Shown here piece by piece: positions 33,800 through 41,191 of a DNA stretch of 64,000 nt. Origin of the DNA: Marifrigoribacter sp047730175 (lineage in GTDB: Bacteria > Bacteroidota > Bacteroidia > Flavobacteriales > Flavobacteriaceae); NCBI RefSeq assembly GCF_047730175.1, contig NZ_CP159833.1, forward strand, positions 2,170,001 to 2,234,000, in the 5' to 3' direction. Positions within the stretch are counted from its first letter, which is position 1. Each line of letters begins with the position of its first letter. The notes below the pieces were generated by a model that was not told where the DNA came from, ran no database searches, and worked only from the letters and a program-made list of their open reading frames with translations. Made by a program: the position numbers and the translations under genes.

Positions 33800-35268
33800 A
33801 AAACCAAGCTATAAATATTGTTTGGTTAAAACGTGACATCCGCTCACAAGACCACGAACCGCTGCTAAAGGCAGAGCAAGCGGGTATTCCATATCGCATA
33901 ATGTACTTGTTTGAGCCGTCACTCATTGAATATCCAGATACAAGTCCAAGGCATTTACAGTTTATTTATCATTCTATTGTAGCCTTAAACAAGACACTAG
34001 TTCCTTCAAATAGACGTGTTGATGTTTTCTATGGAGAAGCTATTGACGTATTTCAATACTTGAAAGAATCCTTTGATATAAGAGGCCTTTTTAGTTTTCG
34101 AGAAAGCGGGACCCAAAGAACTTGGGAGCGTGACAAACAAGTGCGTTCTTTTTGTAAAAAGCATCATATTAAATGGGAAGAGTCACAGCGAGATGGGATT
34201 CTAAGAGGAATTAAAAACAGAGATGCTTGGAACAAACAATGGCATATTGCAATGCATTCGCCAGTAATCCAAAACAAGTATTCAGTTTCAATGGAAGAGC
34301 CATTTGAACATCACTTTTCACTTCCTAAAAAAAAAGAAGCGCAATTAAAAGAATACTCGAAACAATATCAGCCCGCTGGAGAGCAAAATGCCTGGCGCTA
34401 TTTAAAATCATTTACGAACCAAAGAGGTTTTAACTATCAAAAACACATCTCAAAGCCTACCGAAAGTAGAATGGGATGCAGCAGACTATCGCCTTATTTA
34501 GCTTGGGGAAATATGAGTATTAAACAGGCCTTTCAATTTATTGGCACACACCCTAACGGAACAAAAAACACGAGGGCTTTTTCTGCGATGCTTACCAGAT
34601 TGCATTGGCATTGTCATTTTATTCAGAAATTTGAAGTAGAATGTAGTTATGAAACCAATTGTATTAACAGCGGTTATGAGCTATTAGCACATATAAAAAA
34701 TGAAACCTTTATTAAAGCTTGGAAAACAGGCACAACAGGTTATCCCTTAATTGATGCCTGTATGCGTGCCGTTGAACAAACGGGCTGGATTAATTTTAGA
34801 ATGCGCGCAATGGTAGTTTCTTTTTTAACACTAAATCTAGATCAAGATTGGCGAGATGGAACCTACCACTTAGCAAGGCAATTTTTAGACTACGAACCAG
34901 GTATTCACTATCCGCAATTTCAAATGCAGGCTGGCACAACAGGTATTAATACGGTGCGATTATACAATCCTGTGAAGAATTCACAAGAGCATGACCCTGA
35001 AGGTATATTTATAAAAAAATGGATTCCAGAACTAAGGAATGTTCCTGTTACTCATATTCACGAGCCTTGGAAAATGACACCAATGGAACAAGCTTTTTGT
35101 AGCGTTGTGATAGGAGAGGATTATCCCTTGCCTATTGTGAATTTGAAAGAAAGTGCACAAATCGCAAGAGATAAAATCTGGGGACATAAAAAGCATCCAG
35201 CAGTGCAAAAAGAGAAGCAACGCTTACTAAACACTCATGTAAATAGAACACATAATGATTTACACTAA
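33796..35268 (+). CDS. Cryptochrome/photolyase family protein (class I-like)
   Basis: The 490-residue protein has both photolyase domains: an N-terminal alpha/beta antenna domain (INIVWLKRDIRSQDHEPL) and a C-terminal FAD domain (RLSPYLAWGNMS, TGYPLIDACMRAVEQTGW, NFRMRAMVVSFLT, YNPVKNSQEHDPEGIFIKKW). Where canonical class I photolyases have an NGGWQW segment, this one has HYPQFQM, so a tryptophan of the usual electron-transfer path is replaced. That suggests a distinct subgroup, perhaps a photoreceptor or a repair enzyme using another route. The start is a TTG that overlaps the stop of the previous gene, indicating coupling. Confidence 0.88.
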   Translation: MKNQAINIVWLKRDIRSQDHEPLLKAEQAGIPYRIMYLFEPSLIEYPDTSPRHLQFIYHSIVALNKTLVPSNRRVDVFYGEAIDVFQYLKESFDIRGLFSFRESGTQRTWERDKQVRSFCKKHHIKWEESQRDGILRGIKNRDAWNKQWHIAMHSPVIQNKYSVSMEEPFEHHFSLPKKKEAQLKEYSKQYQPAGEQNAWRYLKSFTNQRGFNYQKHISKPTESRMGCSRLSPYLAWGNMSIKQAFQFIGTHPNGTKNTRAFSAMLTRLHWHCHFIQKFEVECSYETNCINSGYELLAHIKNETFIKAWKTGTTGYPLIDACMRAVEQTGWINFRMRAMVVSFLTLNLDQDWRDGTYHLARQFLDYEPGIHYPQFQMQAGTTGINTVRLYNPVKNSQEHDPEGIFIKKWIPELRNVPVTHIHEPWKMTPMEQAFCSVVIGEDYPLPIVNLKESAQIARDKIWGHKKHPAVQKEKQRLLNTHVNRTHNDLH

Positions 35269-35881
35269 AGAAGACATAGAAAAATTAGATCGTATTAGTC
35301 GGTTAAAAATTATTAATTCAGCTACAGGCATCAAACCTGCAAATCTTATAGGTACCATTAACAAAGAAAATCAAACCAATCTGGCAATATTTAGTTCGGT
35401 AGTGCATTTAGGAAGTAACCCTCCACTTTTAGGCTTTATATCTAGGCCTAGAACAACAGATGCAGGGCATACCTACCATAATATTATAGAAAATGGTTGT
35501 TACACGATTAATCATATTCATCCAGAATTTATAAAAAATGCCCATTACACTTCTGCAAAATTCCATGTGGATGTTTCGGAATTTAACCGTTGCAATCTTT
35601 CTGAAGAATACATCAACGACTTTATAGCTCCCTTTGTAGCAGAAAGTACCTTTAAAATGGGAATGCGTTTTGTAGAAGCGATTGATATTAAGATTAATAA
35701 TACTGTTTTAGTAGTTGGAGAAATAGAGCATCTTATACTTCCTGATACATCAATAATAGCCGGTGATGTTGATTTAGAGGCTGCAAATAGTGTTGGTATT
35801 TCTGGTTTAAATAGTTACTATTCATTAAAAAAAATAGGAAACTTCCCTTATGTGAGAGTAAAAGAAGTGCCAGAATTTTAA
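35255..35881 (+). CDS. Flavin reductase-like (FMN-binding split-barrel) protein
   Basis: The 208-residue protein matches the flavin reductase-like split barrel (NLAIFSSVVHLGSNPPLLGFISRP, RTTDAGHTYHNI, NGCYTINHI). Relatives reduce FMN or FAD with NAD(P)H. Its position inside the photolyase operon suggests it supplies or maintains reduced flavin for the photolyase-family proteins, which need FADH- for repair. It overlaps the end of the preceding photolyase gene by 14 bp. Confidence 0.82.
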   Translation: MIYTKEDIEKLDRISRLKIINSATGIKPANLIGTINKENQTNLAIFSSVVHLGSNPPLLGFISRPRTTDAGHTYHNIIENGCYTINHIHPEFIKNAHYTSAKFHVDVSEFNRCNLSEEYINDFIAPFVAESTFKMGMRFVEAIDIKINNTVLVVGEIEHLILPDTSIIAGDVDLEAANSVGISGLNSYYSLKKIGNFPYVRVKEVPEF

Positions 35882-35883
35882 TT

Positions 35884-36012
35884 ATGAAAAAACAACACCT
35901 TCCCCAAAAAACATGTGTCGTTTGTGAGCGTCCGTTTACGTGGCGTAAAAAATGGGAAAAGAGTTGGGATCAAGTTAAATATTGTAGTGAACGCTGTAGA
36001 AGAAATAAATGA
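35884..36012 (+). CDS. DUF2256-family zinc-ribbon peptide
   Basis: A 42-residue peptide with four cysteines (Cys11, Cys14, Cys34, Cys38) in TCVVCERPFTWRKKWEK and YCSERCRRNK. This is the DUF2256 signature and should bind one zinc ion. The function is unknown; it regularly accompanies cryptochrome or photolyase genes. It starts 2 bp after the flavin reductase gene and overlaps the next photolyase gene by 4 bp (ATGA), so it is clearly part of the operon. It is easily missed because of its length. Confidence 0.9.
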   Translation: MKKQHLPQKTCVVCERPFTWRKKWEKSWDQVKYCSERCRRNK

Positions 36013-37496
36013 AACAAATTAACATACTATTTCCACATCAATTATTCCAAGAGTCTCCACTTTTTGTGAAGGATGCTACTTTCTATTTAATAGAGGAATA
36101 CCTGTTCTTTAAGCAGTATCCATTCCACAAGCAAAAAATAGCCTTTCATAGAGCAACTATGCAACGGTATGCAGATTTTCTTCGGAAAGATAAAAACCTT
36201 GAAGTACGCTATATTGAAGCTACAGAAGATATTTCGGATATCAGACTACTCATCCCTAAATTGAAACAACAAGGTGTTGCGCACATCAACTATATAGATC
36301 CAACAGATAATTGGCTTCAAAAAAGATTAGATAAGGGATTTTTAGAAAGTGGAATAACAGCCACTCAACATACATCTCCTTTATTTTTAAATTCTAAAGA
36401 AGACCTAGTACCTTTTTTTAGAAGTGATAAAAAGAAATACCATCAAACTACTTTTTATACAGAGCAGCGTAAAAAGCGAAATATTTTGATGGATTCTGAT
36501 GGCAAACCAACAGGTGGTAAATGGACCTTTGACACTGAAAACAGAAAGAAATACCCTGCTAAAAAGATACCACCATCTATTCAATTTCCAGATATAGATA
36601 GCTATTATATAGAAGCCAAACACTATGTCGAAACGCACTTTTCAACTCATTTAGGAAGCCTTACAGAACATTCTTTATATCCAACCAGTTTTAAAACGAC
36701 AAAAGCGTGGCTTCATCAATTTTTTGAGCAGCGCTTTATGGAATTTGGCACATATGAGGATGCTATTGTTGCTGAAAATTCTATACTAAACCACAGTGTG
36801 TTAACACCGATGCTTAATGTAGGTTTAATAACACCCAAAGAAATTATTGAGGCGTGTTTGCTCTATGCTAAAGAAAACAATGTACCTATTAATTCTACCG
36901 AAGGTTTTGTGCGCCAAATTACAGGATGGCGAGAGTTTATAAGAGGGGTATATGAGTCTAGAGGAAGCGAAGAACGTACCAGCAATTTCTGGAAATTTAA
37001 AAAGAAAATACCTGCTTCATTTTATGACGGCACTACCGGTATTCCGCCCATTGACCAAACTATTAAAAAAGTATTGCAAACGGGTTATTGCCACCATATA
37101 GAGCGTTTAATGGTTTTAGGTAATTTCATGATGCTGTGTGAGTTTGATCCAGACGAAGTGTATAGATGGTTTATGGAGCTCTTTATAGATGCTTATGATT
37201 GGGTGATGGTACCCAATATATACGGAATGAGTCAATTTGCAGATGGAGGATTAATGGCTACTAAACCCTATATAAGTGGCAGTAATTATCTAATGAAAAT
37301 GAGCAACTACAAAAAAGGAGAATGGCAAGATATTTGGGATGGTATGTTTTGGCGATTTATGCATACCCATCGCGATTTCTTTTTATCAAATCCTCGATTG
37401 GGAATGTTAGTTAGAATGTTTGATAAAATGCCTTTTGAAAAGCAACAAAAACATATAGCGAATGGAGAAGAGTATTTAGGGTCCCTACATAATTAA
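36009..37496 (+). CDS. Cryptochrome/photolyase-related protein (DPRP/FeS-BCP type) without the C-terminal Fe-S cysteines
   Basis: The 495-residue protein has the photolyase-related N-terminal domain (INILFPHQLFQ, HRATMQRYADFL) and the FAD domain of the iron-sulfur (6-4) photolyase group (GFVRQITGWREFIRGVY, TGYCHHIERLMVLGNFMML, DAYDWVMVPNIYGMSQFADGG, MATKPYISGSNYL). In that group a CxxC pair and a further cysteine lie just after this last motif. Here residues 432-451 (SNYKKGEWQDIWDGMFWRFM) contain no cysteine, so the cluster is probably lost. The role could still be (6-4) photoproduct repair or light sensing. Confidence 0.88.
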   Translation: MKQINILFPHQLFQESPLFVKDATFYLIEEYLFFKQYPFHKQKIAFHRATMQRYADFLRKDKNLEVRYIEATEDISDIRLLIPKLKQQGVAHINYIDPTDNWLQKRLDKGFLESGITATQHTSPLFLNSKEDLVPFFRSDKKKYHQTTFYTEQRKKRNILMDSDGKPTGGKWTFDTENRKKYPAKKIPPSIQFPDIDSYYIEAKHYVETHFSTHLGSLTEHSLYPTSFKTTKAWLHQFFEQRFMEFGTYEDAIVAENSILNHSVLTPMLNVGLITPKEIIEACLLYAKENNVPINSTEGFVRQITGWREFIRGVYESRGSEERTSNFWKFKKKIPASFYDGTTGIPPIDQTIKKVLQTGYCHHIERLMVLGNFMMLCEFDPDEVYRWFMELFIDAYDWVMVPNIYGMSQFADGGLMATKPYISGSNYLMKMSNYKKGEWQDIWDGMFWRFMHTHRDFFLSNPRLGMLVRMFDKMPFEKQQKHIANGEEYLGSLHN

Positions 37497-37520
37497 AAAA
37501 GATAAATTAAAGAAAGTAAA

Positions 37521-37946
37521 ATGATATTTAATACAAGTTATACAAACAAAGATTATACAAAAGAAAGCACCCATTTAGTAGGAAAATCATTTACTTTTTT
37601 TGAAAAAATAAAAATGGGAACTATTGGTTCTAGTAGGTTCATGATAGAAGAATTAAGTGCTAAACTACAGCCTAAGAATATGCATTCAGCAGCTATTAAT
37701 TATGCGAACATTGAATTAAGACCTAAAGGAATTATCATACATTTTACAAATAGGCTAGATCGTTATTCTTGGATAATACCATTTTACCGCTTAGTTATCT
37801 ATAGCACCCAAACGTTTAGCATTCATTCAAACGGAAATTGTATACAGTTTAAGAAAAACAAAAACTATCAGGATAATAAAAAGTTTATCCATAAAATGAC
37901 AGATTTTAAAAACAACTATTTAAAGCTAGGGTATTATGATTCCTAA
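37521..37946 (+). CDS. Conserved-looking hypothetical protein at the end of the photolyase operon
   Basis: A 141-residue soluble protein 24 bp after the last photolyase gene. It is basic and rich in Asn, Lys and Tyr, with a central stretch (GIIIHFTNRLDRYSWIIPFYRLVIYST) that reads as beta strands. No signal peptide or known motif is seen. Its spacing suggests it belongs to the same transcript. Confidence 0.6.
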   Translation: MIFNTSYTNKDYTKESTHLVGKSFTFFEKIKMGTIGSSRFMIEELSAKLQPKNMHSAAINYANIELRPKGIIIHFTNRLDRYSWIIPFYRLVIYSTQTFSIHSNGNCIQFKKNKNYQDNKKFIHKMTDFKNNYLKLGYYDS

Positions 37947-37950
37947 GAGA

Positions 37951-38085
37951 TTACAAATGCTTGGTAATTTTTGAACGCGTGTTTTTAGTCGCTGAAAAAT
38001 AGTAATCGATACGTTGCCCTTTGTCATCTCTTAAATATTTTTGAAAACTCCACGTTACTTCAGAACTTTTTTCATTATTTAAATT
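37951..38085 (-). pseudogene. Glutathione peroxidase C-terminal fragment
   Basis: On the minus strand 45 codons read NNEKSSEVTWSFQKYL, RDDKGQRIDYYFSATKN, TRSKITKHL then stop. This matches the C-terminal tail of bacterial glutathione peroxidases (V-x-W-x-FxKYL followed by a YYxS-T segment). The frame is closed upstream by a stop at 38086-38088, so the N-terminal part with the catalytic cysteine is gone. It lies tail to tail with the photolyase operon, 4 bp after it. Confidence 0.6.
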
Positions 38086-38090
38086 TTATA

Positions 38091-38261
38091 GTGGTGAATT
38101 ATTTTTTTGTTTCCGCAGGAATTCTTGGGGCTAATTTTGCTTTGTCATTTTTTTTAATAGTTATAATAATAGGAGGAATGGCAGCTTCAATAGTGGTAGA
38201 TACAAAAGCTTATGGAGATGAAATAATTAACGAAGCTTTTAATGTGATGATTGGTGGATAA
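38091..38261 (+). CDS. Possible small membrane protein
   Basis: A frame from GTG (56 residues) contains one strong hydrophobic segment (LGANFALSFFLIVIIIGGMAASIVV) and a polar tail ending NVMIGG. It begins 5 bp from the stop of the glutathione peroxidase fragment. It could be a real peptide or part of a decayed gene. No family is recognised. Confidence 0.35.
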   Translation: MVNYFFVSAGILGANFALSFFLIVIIIGGMAASIVVDTKAYGDEIINEAFNVMIGG

Positions 38262-38309
38262 TTTTTAATCTTTGCAAACGATTAAAATTTAATAAATAGT
38301 ATATCAATT

Positions 38310-38753
38310 ATGTTCAAAAAAATAGATAAAGTACTAGCAGCGTTTGGAAGTGTAAAAGCAATGGAACGATTGCATGTGGATACATTTACTGAAGAAAAAA
38401 TGGAAAATGTTGATGGCGATAAAATTGCTGAGTCTAAAGAAGGTCAGATATATGTGGGTGTTTCCGATATAAACGGGTATTTATTTTTAGAAACAATTCT
38501 TTTTAGCGGAATCAATATTAAAACATTTAATGGAGGAACCTTAAGTTTTATTGGCGGAGCTAAAGATTTTGAATTAAAATCTGATACACAAGAAATAGTT
38601 GCCGAATTTTCAACTATTTCAAACCGGTTTATGTCACAAGTTAGCTTTGATATTTCAGAAGAAGAAATTGAAAAACTTAGAAATGGTGATTTTCAACAGA
38701 TTAGATTCAGTTTTAAGAAGAAGTCTATTACGATGAATCGAATTACTGCTTAA
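38310..38753 (+). CDS. Hypothetical protein
   Basis: A 147-residue soluble protein: an N-terminal helix (MFKKIDKVLAAFGSVKAMERL), an acidic linker, then a predicted beta-rich domain (LFLETILFSGINIKTFNGGTLSFIGGAKDFELKS is covered by positions 55-90) and a C-terminal KKKSITMNRI strand. No signal peptide. It is preceded by a near-consensus -7 box (TAATCTTTG, about 38266). I do not recognise a family. Confidence 0.6.
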   Translation: MFKKIDKVLAAFGSVKAMERLHVDTFTEEKMENVDGDKIAESKEGQIYVGVSDINGYLFLETILFSGINIKTFNGGTLSFIGGAKDFELKSDTQEIVAEFSTISNRFMSQVSFDISEEEIEKLRNGDFQQIRFSFKKKSITMNRITA

Positions 38754-38796
38754 ATTTTATAGTTAAAGTATAAAAAAACGTTAATAGTTTTATTGT

Positions 38797-38816
38797 AACT
38801 AAGCGTTTGATTAGTT
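38797..38816 (+). promoter_or_regulatory. Candidate TetR operator (autoregulation)
   Basis: AACTAA and TTAGTT flank an 8-nt spacer; within it CTAAGC-GTTT-GATTAG (38799-38814) is a palindrome with one mismatch. It lies 20 bp before the TetR start codon and has the same geometry as the palindrome at 39421-39436. Confidence 0.6.
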
Positions 38817-38835
38817 TTGTTGCAGAGTTTGAAAT

Positions 38836-39402
38836 ATGGCAAGGAAAAAACAATATATTGAAGAAGAAGTAATTGAAAAGGCCATGGGTTTATTCTGGCG
38901 TAATGGATATGAAGCTACTTCTGTTCGAATGTTAGAAAAAGAAATGGGAATTAATCAGTTTTCTATATATTCTAGTTTTGGTAATAAACAAGGTGTTTTT
39001 CTAGAGAGTATAAAATGTTATAAAAGAAAAGCAAAAAATGAACTTATTGATAATCTGAAGAATTCTAAGGAAGGAAAAGGAGCAATAAAACAATACTTTA
39101 AAGATTTTATAGAATTTTCTAAGCAATCTAAAAAGAGTAAAGGGTGTTTACTTACTAATACTGTTAATGAATTAGGTGAAAACGCTGACCCTATTATAAC
39201 TTCTGAAATTATAAAGTTTGCGACAGATATAAAATCTTTATTTATAGAAAAACTAAAATTCAATTCACTAATAAAACATAGTATCATAAATAAGCAAGCA
39301 AATTATTTAATGGTTTCTTTACAAGGTTTATCTGTAGCTTCAAAAATGTTTGAAGCAGATCAGCTAAATGATTTTATTGAAAATACATTTGAAAATTTAT
39401 AG
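38836..39402 (+). CDS. TetR/AcrR-family transcriptional regulator
   Basis: The 188-residue protein has the TetR N-terminal helix-turn-helix (EEVIEKAMGLFWRNGYEATSVRMLEKEMGINQFSIYSSFGNKQGVFLES, about 10-58 in outline) and a C-terminal ligand domain with the GCLLTNTVNEL segment common in this branch. It precedes the AhpD-like gene by 59 bp. Two copies of one palindrome, before its own gene and before the AhpD-like gene, suggest it represses both. Confidence 0.88.
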   Translation: MARKKQYIEEEVIEKAMGLFWRNGYEATSVRMLEKEMGINQFSIYSSFGNKQGVFLESIKCYKRKAKNELIDNLKNSKEGKGAIKQYFKDFIEFSKQSKKSKGCLLTNTVNELGENADPIITSEIIKFATDIKSLFIEKLKFNSLIKHSIINKQANYLMVSLQGLSVASKMFEADQLNDFIENTFENL

Positions 39403-39420
39403 CTTTTTTTTACACCTAAA

Positions 39421-39436
39421 CTAAGCAAATGCTTAG
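39421..39436 (+). promoter_or_regulatory. Candidate TetR operator before the AhpD-like gene
   Basis: CTAAGC-AAAT-GCTTAG is a perfect 6-bp palindrome with a 4-nt centre, 25 bp before the AhpD-like start codon. It repeats the CTAAGC-N4-GMTTAG pattern found upstream of the tetR gene. Confidence 0.6.
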
Positions 39437-39461
39437 AAATATTAATTTAAAAATAATAATT

Positions 39462-40019
39462 ATGAATTTAAAACTTAAAACAAGTGATGAACTAGTTGAT
39501 ATTTCAAAAGAAATATTAAATACAACAAAAAAGAAAATGGGAATGATCCCTAATATGTATGCCGGTATGGCAAATAACACTGCTTTATTAGAAGGGTATG
39601 TTTCGGCTTATACTTCTTTTAGAGCCAATTCTGGGTTTTCTCCTCAGGAGCAAGAGGTGGTCTTTTTATCAGTAGCTTATGAAAATAATTGTGACTATTG
39701 TATGGCTGCCCATAGTTTTGTTGGTGATATGATGTCTAAAGTTCCAACAGAGGTGACTGATGCAATTAGAAATAATTCAGAAATACCTGATGAAAAATTA
39801 AAGGCATTGAGCTTATTCTCTAGAGTTATGACTGTTACAAGGGGATTACCTTCTGAAAAAGATATAAATAATTTTTTAAATTCGGGTTATACAGAAAGTC
39901 ATATTTTAGGTGTTATAGCTGGAATTGGTGTAAAAACGATGAGCAACTATTTTAATCATTTTTTTCATACTCCTGTTGACGATGCATTTAAAAATAGAGC
40001 ATGGGAAAAAGCAATTTAA
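39462..40019 (+). CDS. Carboxymuconolactone decarboxylase/AhpD-family protein
   Basis: The 185-residue protein carries the AhpD redox motif in NNCDYCMAAHSFVGDMM (CxxC followed by a histidine), found in alkylhydroperoxidase-like proteins that reduce peroxides or their partner proteins. The ATG at 39462 (MNLKLKTSDELVD) is preferred; the longer frame from 39429 starts inside the candidate operator. Control by the adjacent TetR regulator would fit a response to oxidative or electrophile stress. The terminator at 40049-40084 ends the transcript. Confidence 0.85.
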   Translation: MNLKLKTSDELVDISKEILNTTKKKMGMIPNMYAGMANNTALLEGYVSAYTSFRANSGFSPQEQEVVFLSVAYENNCDYCMAAHSFVGDMMSKVPTEVTDAIRNNSEIPDEKLKALSLFSRVMTVTRGLPSEKDINNFLNSGYTESHILGVIAGIGVKTMSNYFNHFFHTPVDDAFKNRAWEKAI

Positions 40020-40048
40020 TTTCAGAGGATTTTTGAGTGTATATTAAA

Positions 40049-40084
40049 AAATAAATTTCGCAAGTTTGCGGAATTTATTTTTTT
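40049..40084 (+). terminator. Rho-independent terminator
   Basis: A 14-bp stem with one non-Watson-Crick pair (40049-40062 and 40067-40080), a 4-nt loop AGTT and a T-run. It ends the AhpD-like transcript. Confidence 0.85.
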
Positions 40085-40126
40085 AAATAACTATCATTTA
40101 TTTTTAGTAGCTTCGAAAAAAAAACT

Positions 40127-41191
40127 ATGAAAAGTATAATCAAATTTGTGTTCCTATTTAGTGTGTCTTTCTTAATGGCACAAAGTTATCAATCTGCTGA
40201 AAGTGTAGAGTTTGACCCTGTAAATAATCAATGGTTAGTTGCTAATGGTTCTAGAATTATTGCAGATGATGGTGAGGGAAATCTAAGTTATTTTGGTGCT
40301 GGAAATGCATCTCACGGATTAGAAGTTCTTGGAAACACTTTGTTTGCTGTTGCTTCAAATAGAATAAAAGGATATGACCTTAGCAATGAAGATGAGGTAA
40401 TGAACCTTATAATACCTGGAGTTAGTTTTTTAAATGGATTGACAAATGATGGAGCAAATACGCTTTTTGTCACAGATTTTTCAGCAGGAAAAATATATTC
40501 AATCGATGTAAGTGATATTTCAAACCCAACCTATACAGAACTCGTATCGAATACAGGAGGAACACCAAACGGAGTATTATACGATGGAACAAATAATCGA
40601 TTGTTATTTGTTACTTGGGGTGGTAGTGCACAAGTTAAAGCGGTAGATTTAGGAACAAATTTAGTTACGACTATTATTACAACAAGCCTTACAAATATTG
40701 ATGGTATTGTCGATGATAGTTTAGGGAATTATTATATTTCTTCATGGTCTCCAGATAGAATTACAAAATATAATAATGATTTTTCTATTTCTGAAATAGT
40801 TACAACACCTAGTTTAAATAATCCTGCAGATATTGGATATAATCAAGATACAGACATCATGGGAATACCAATGGGGTCTTCAGTAATATTTGTTGATTTA
40901 AGTCTTTTGTCTAATAGCGATTATAATGCAAATACCTATGAATATTTAGTTTCTTCAAACCCTATTAATGAGAGTTCATATATACAATTTACCTTACAAG
41001 ATGCGGAATTTATTTACCTAAGAATTTACGATACTTCAGGTAAATTAGTGAAAATATTAATGAATGAAGAGATACAAGCAAGTACTCATAAAATTTCATT
41101 AGCTGACCTTCAATTATCAAGTGGTGTTTATTTTTCTAGGTTAACGACTCAAAAAGGCACATCACTTACTAAGAAGTTAATAGTTAACTAA
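40127..41191 (+). CDS. Secreted beta-propeller protein with T9SS sorting domain
   Basis: The 354-residue protein has a signal peptide (to about LMAQ), a propeller-like domain with SMP-30/YncE-type repeats (ITKYNNDFSI, GLTNDGANTLFVTDFSAGKIYSID, NGVLYDGTNNRLLFVTW) and a C-terminal T9SS sorting domain (about 275-354; IYDTSGKLVKIL ... SGVYFSRLTTQKGTSLTKKLIVN). It should be delivered to the cell surface by the T9SS. Its 3' end overlaps the murF gene on the other strand by 8 bp. Confidence 0.8.
   Translation: MKSIIKFVFLFSVSFLMAQSYQSAESVEFDPVNNQWLVANGSRIIADDGEGNLSYFGAGNASHGLEVLGNTLFAVASNRIKGYDLSNEDEVMNLIIPGVSFLNGLTNDGANTLFVTDFSAGKIYSIDVSDISNPTYTELVSNTGGTPNGVLYDGTNNRLLFVTWGGSAQVKAVDLGTNLVTTIITTSLTNIDGIVDDSLGNYYISSWSPDRITKYNNDFSISEIVTTPSLNNPADIGYNQDTDIMGIPMGSSVIFVDLSLLSNSDYNANTYEYLVSSNPINESSYIQFTLQDAEFIYLRIYDTSGKLVKILMNEEIQASTHKISLADLQLSSGVYFSRLTTQKGTSLTKKLIVN

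Noticed and set aside
40127..41191. Quinoprotein or gluconolactonase enzyme assignment
   Set aside because: Only the propeller repeats are visible; the catalytic residues of SMP-30/gluconolactonases could not be identified, so no enzyme function is claimed.
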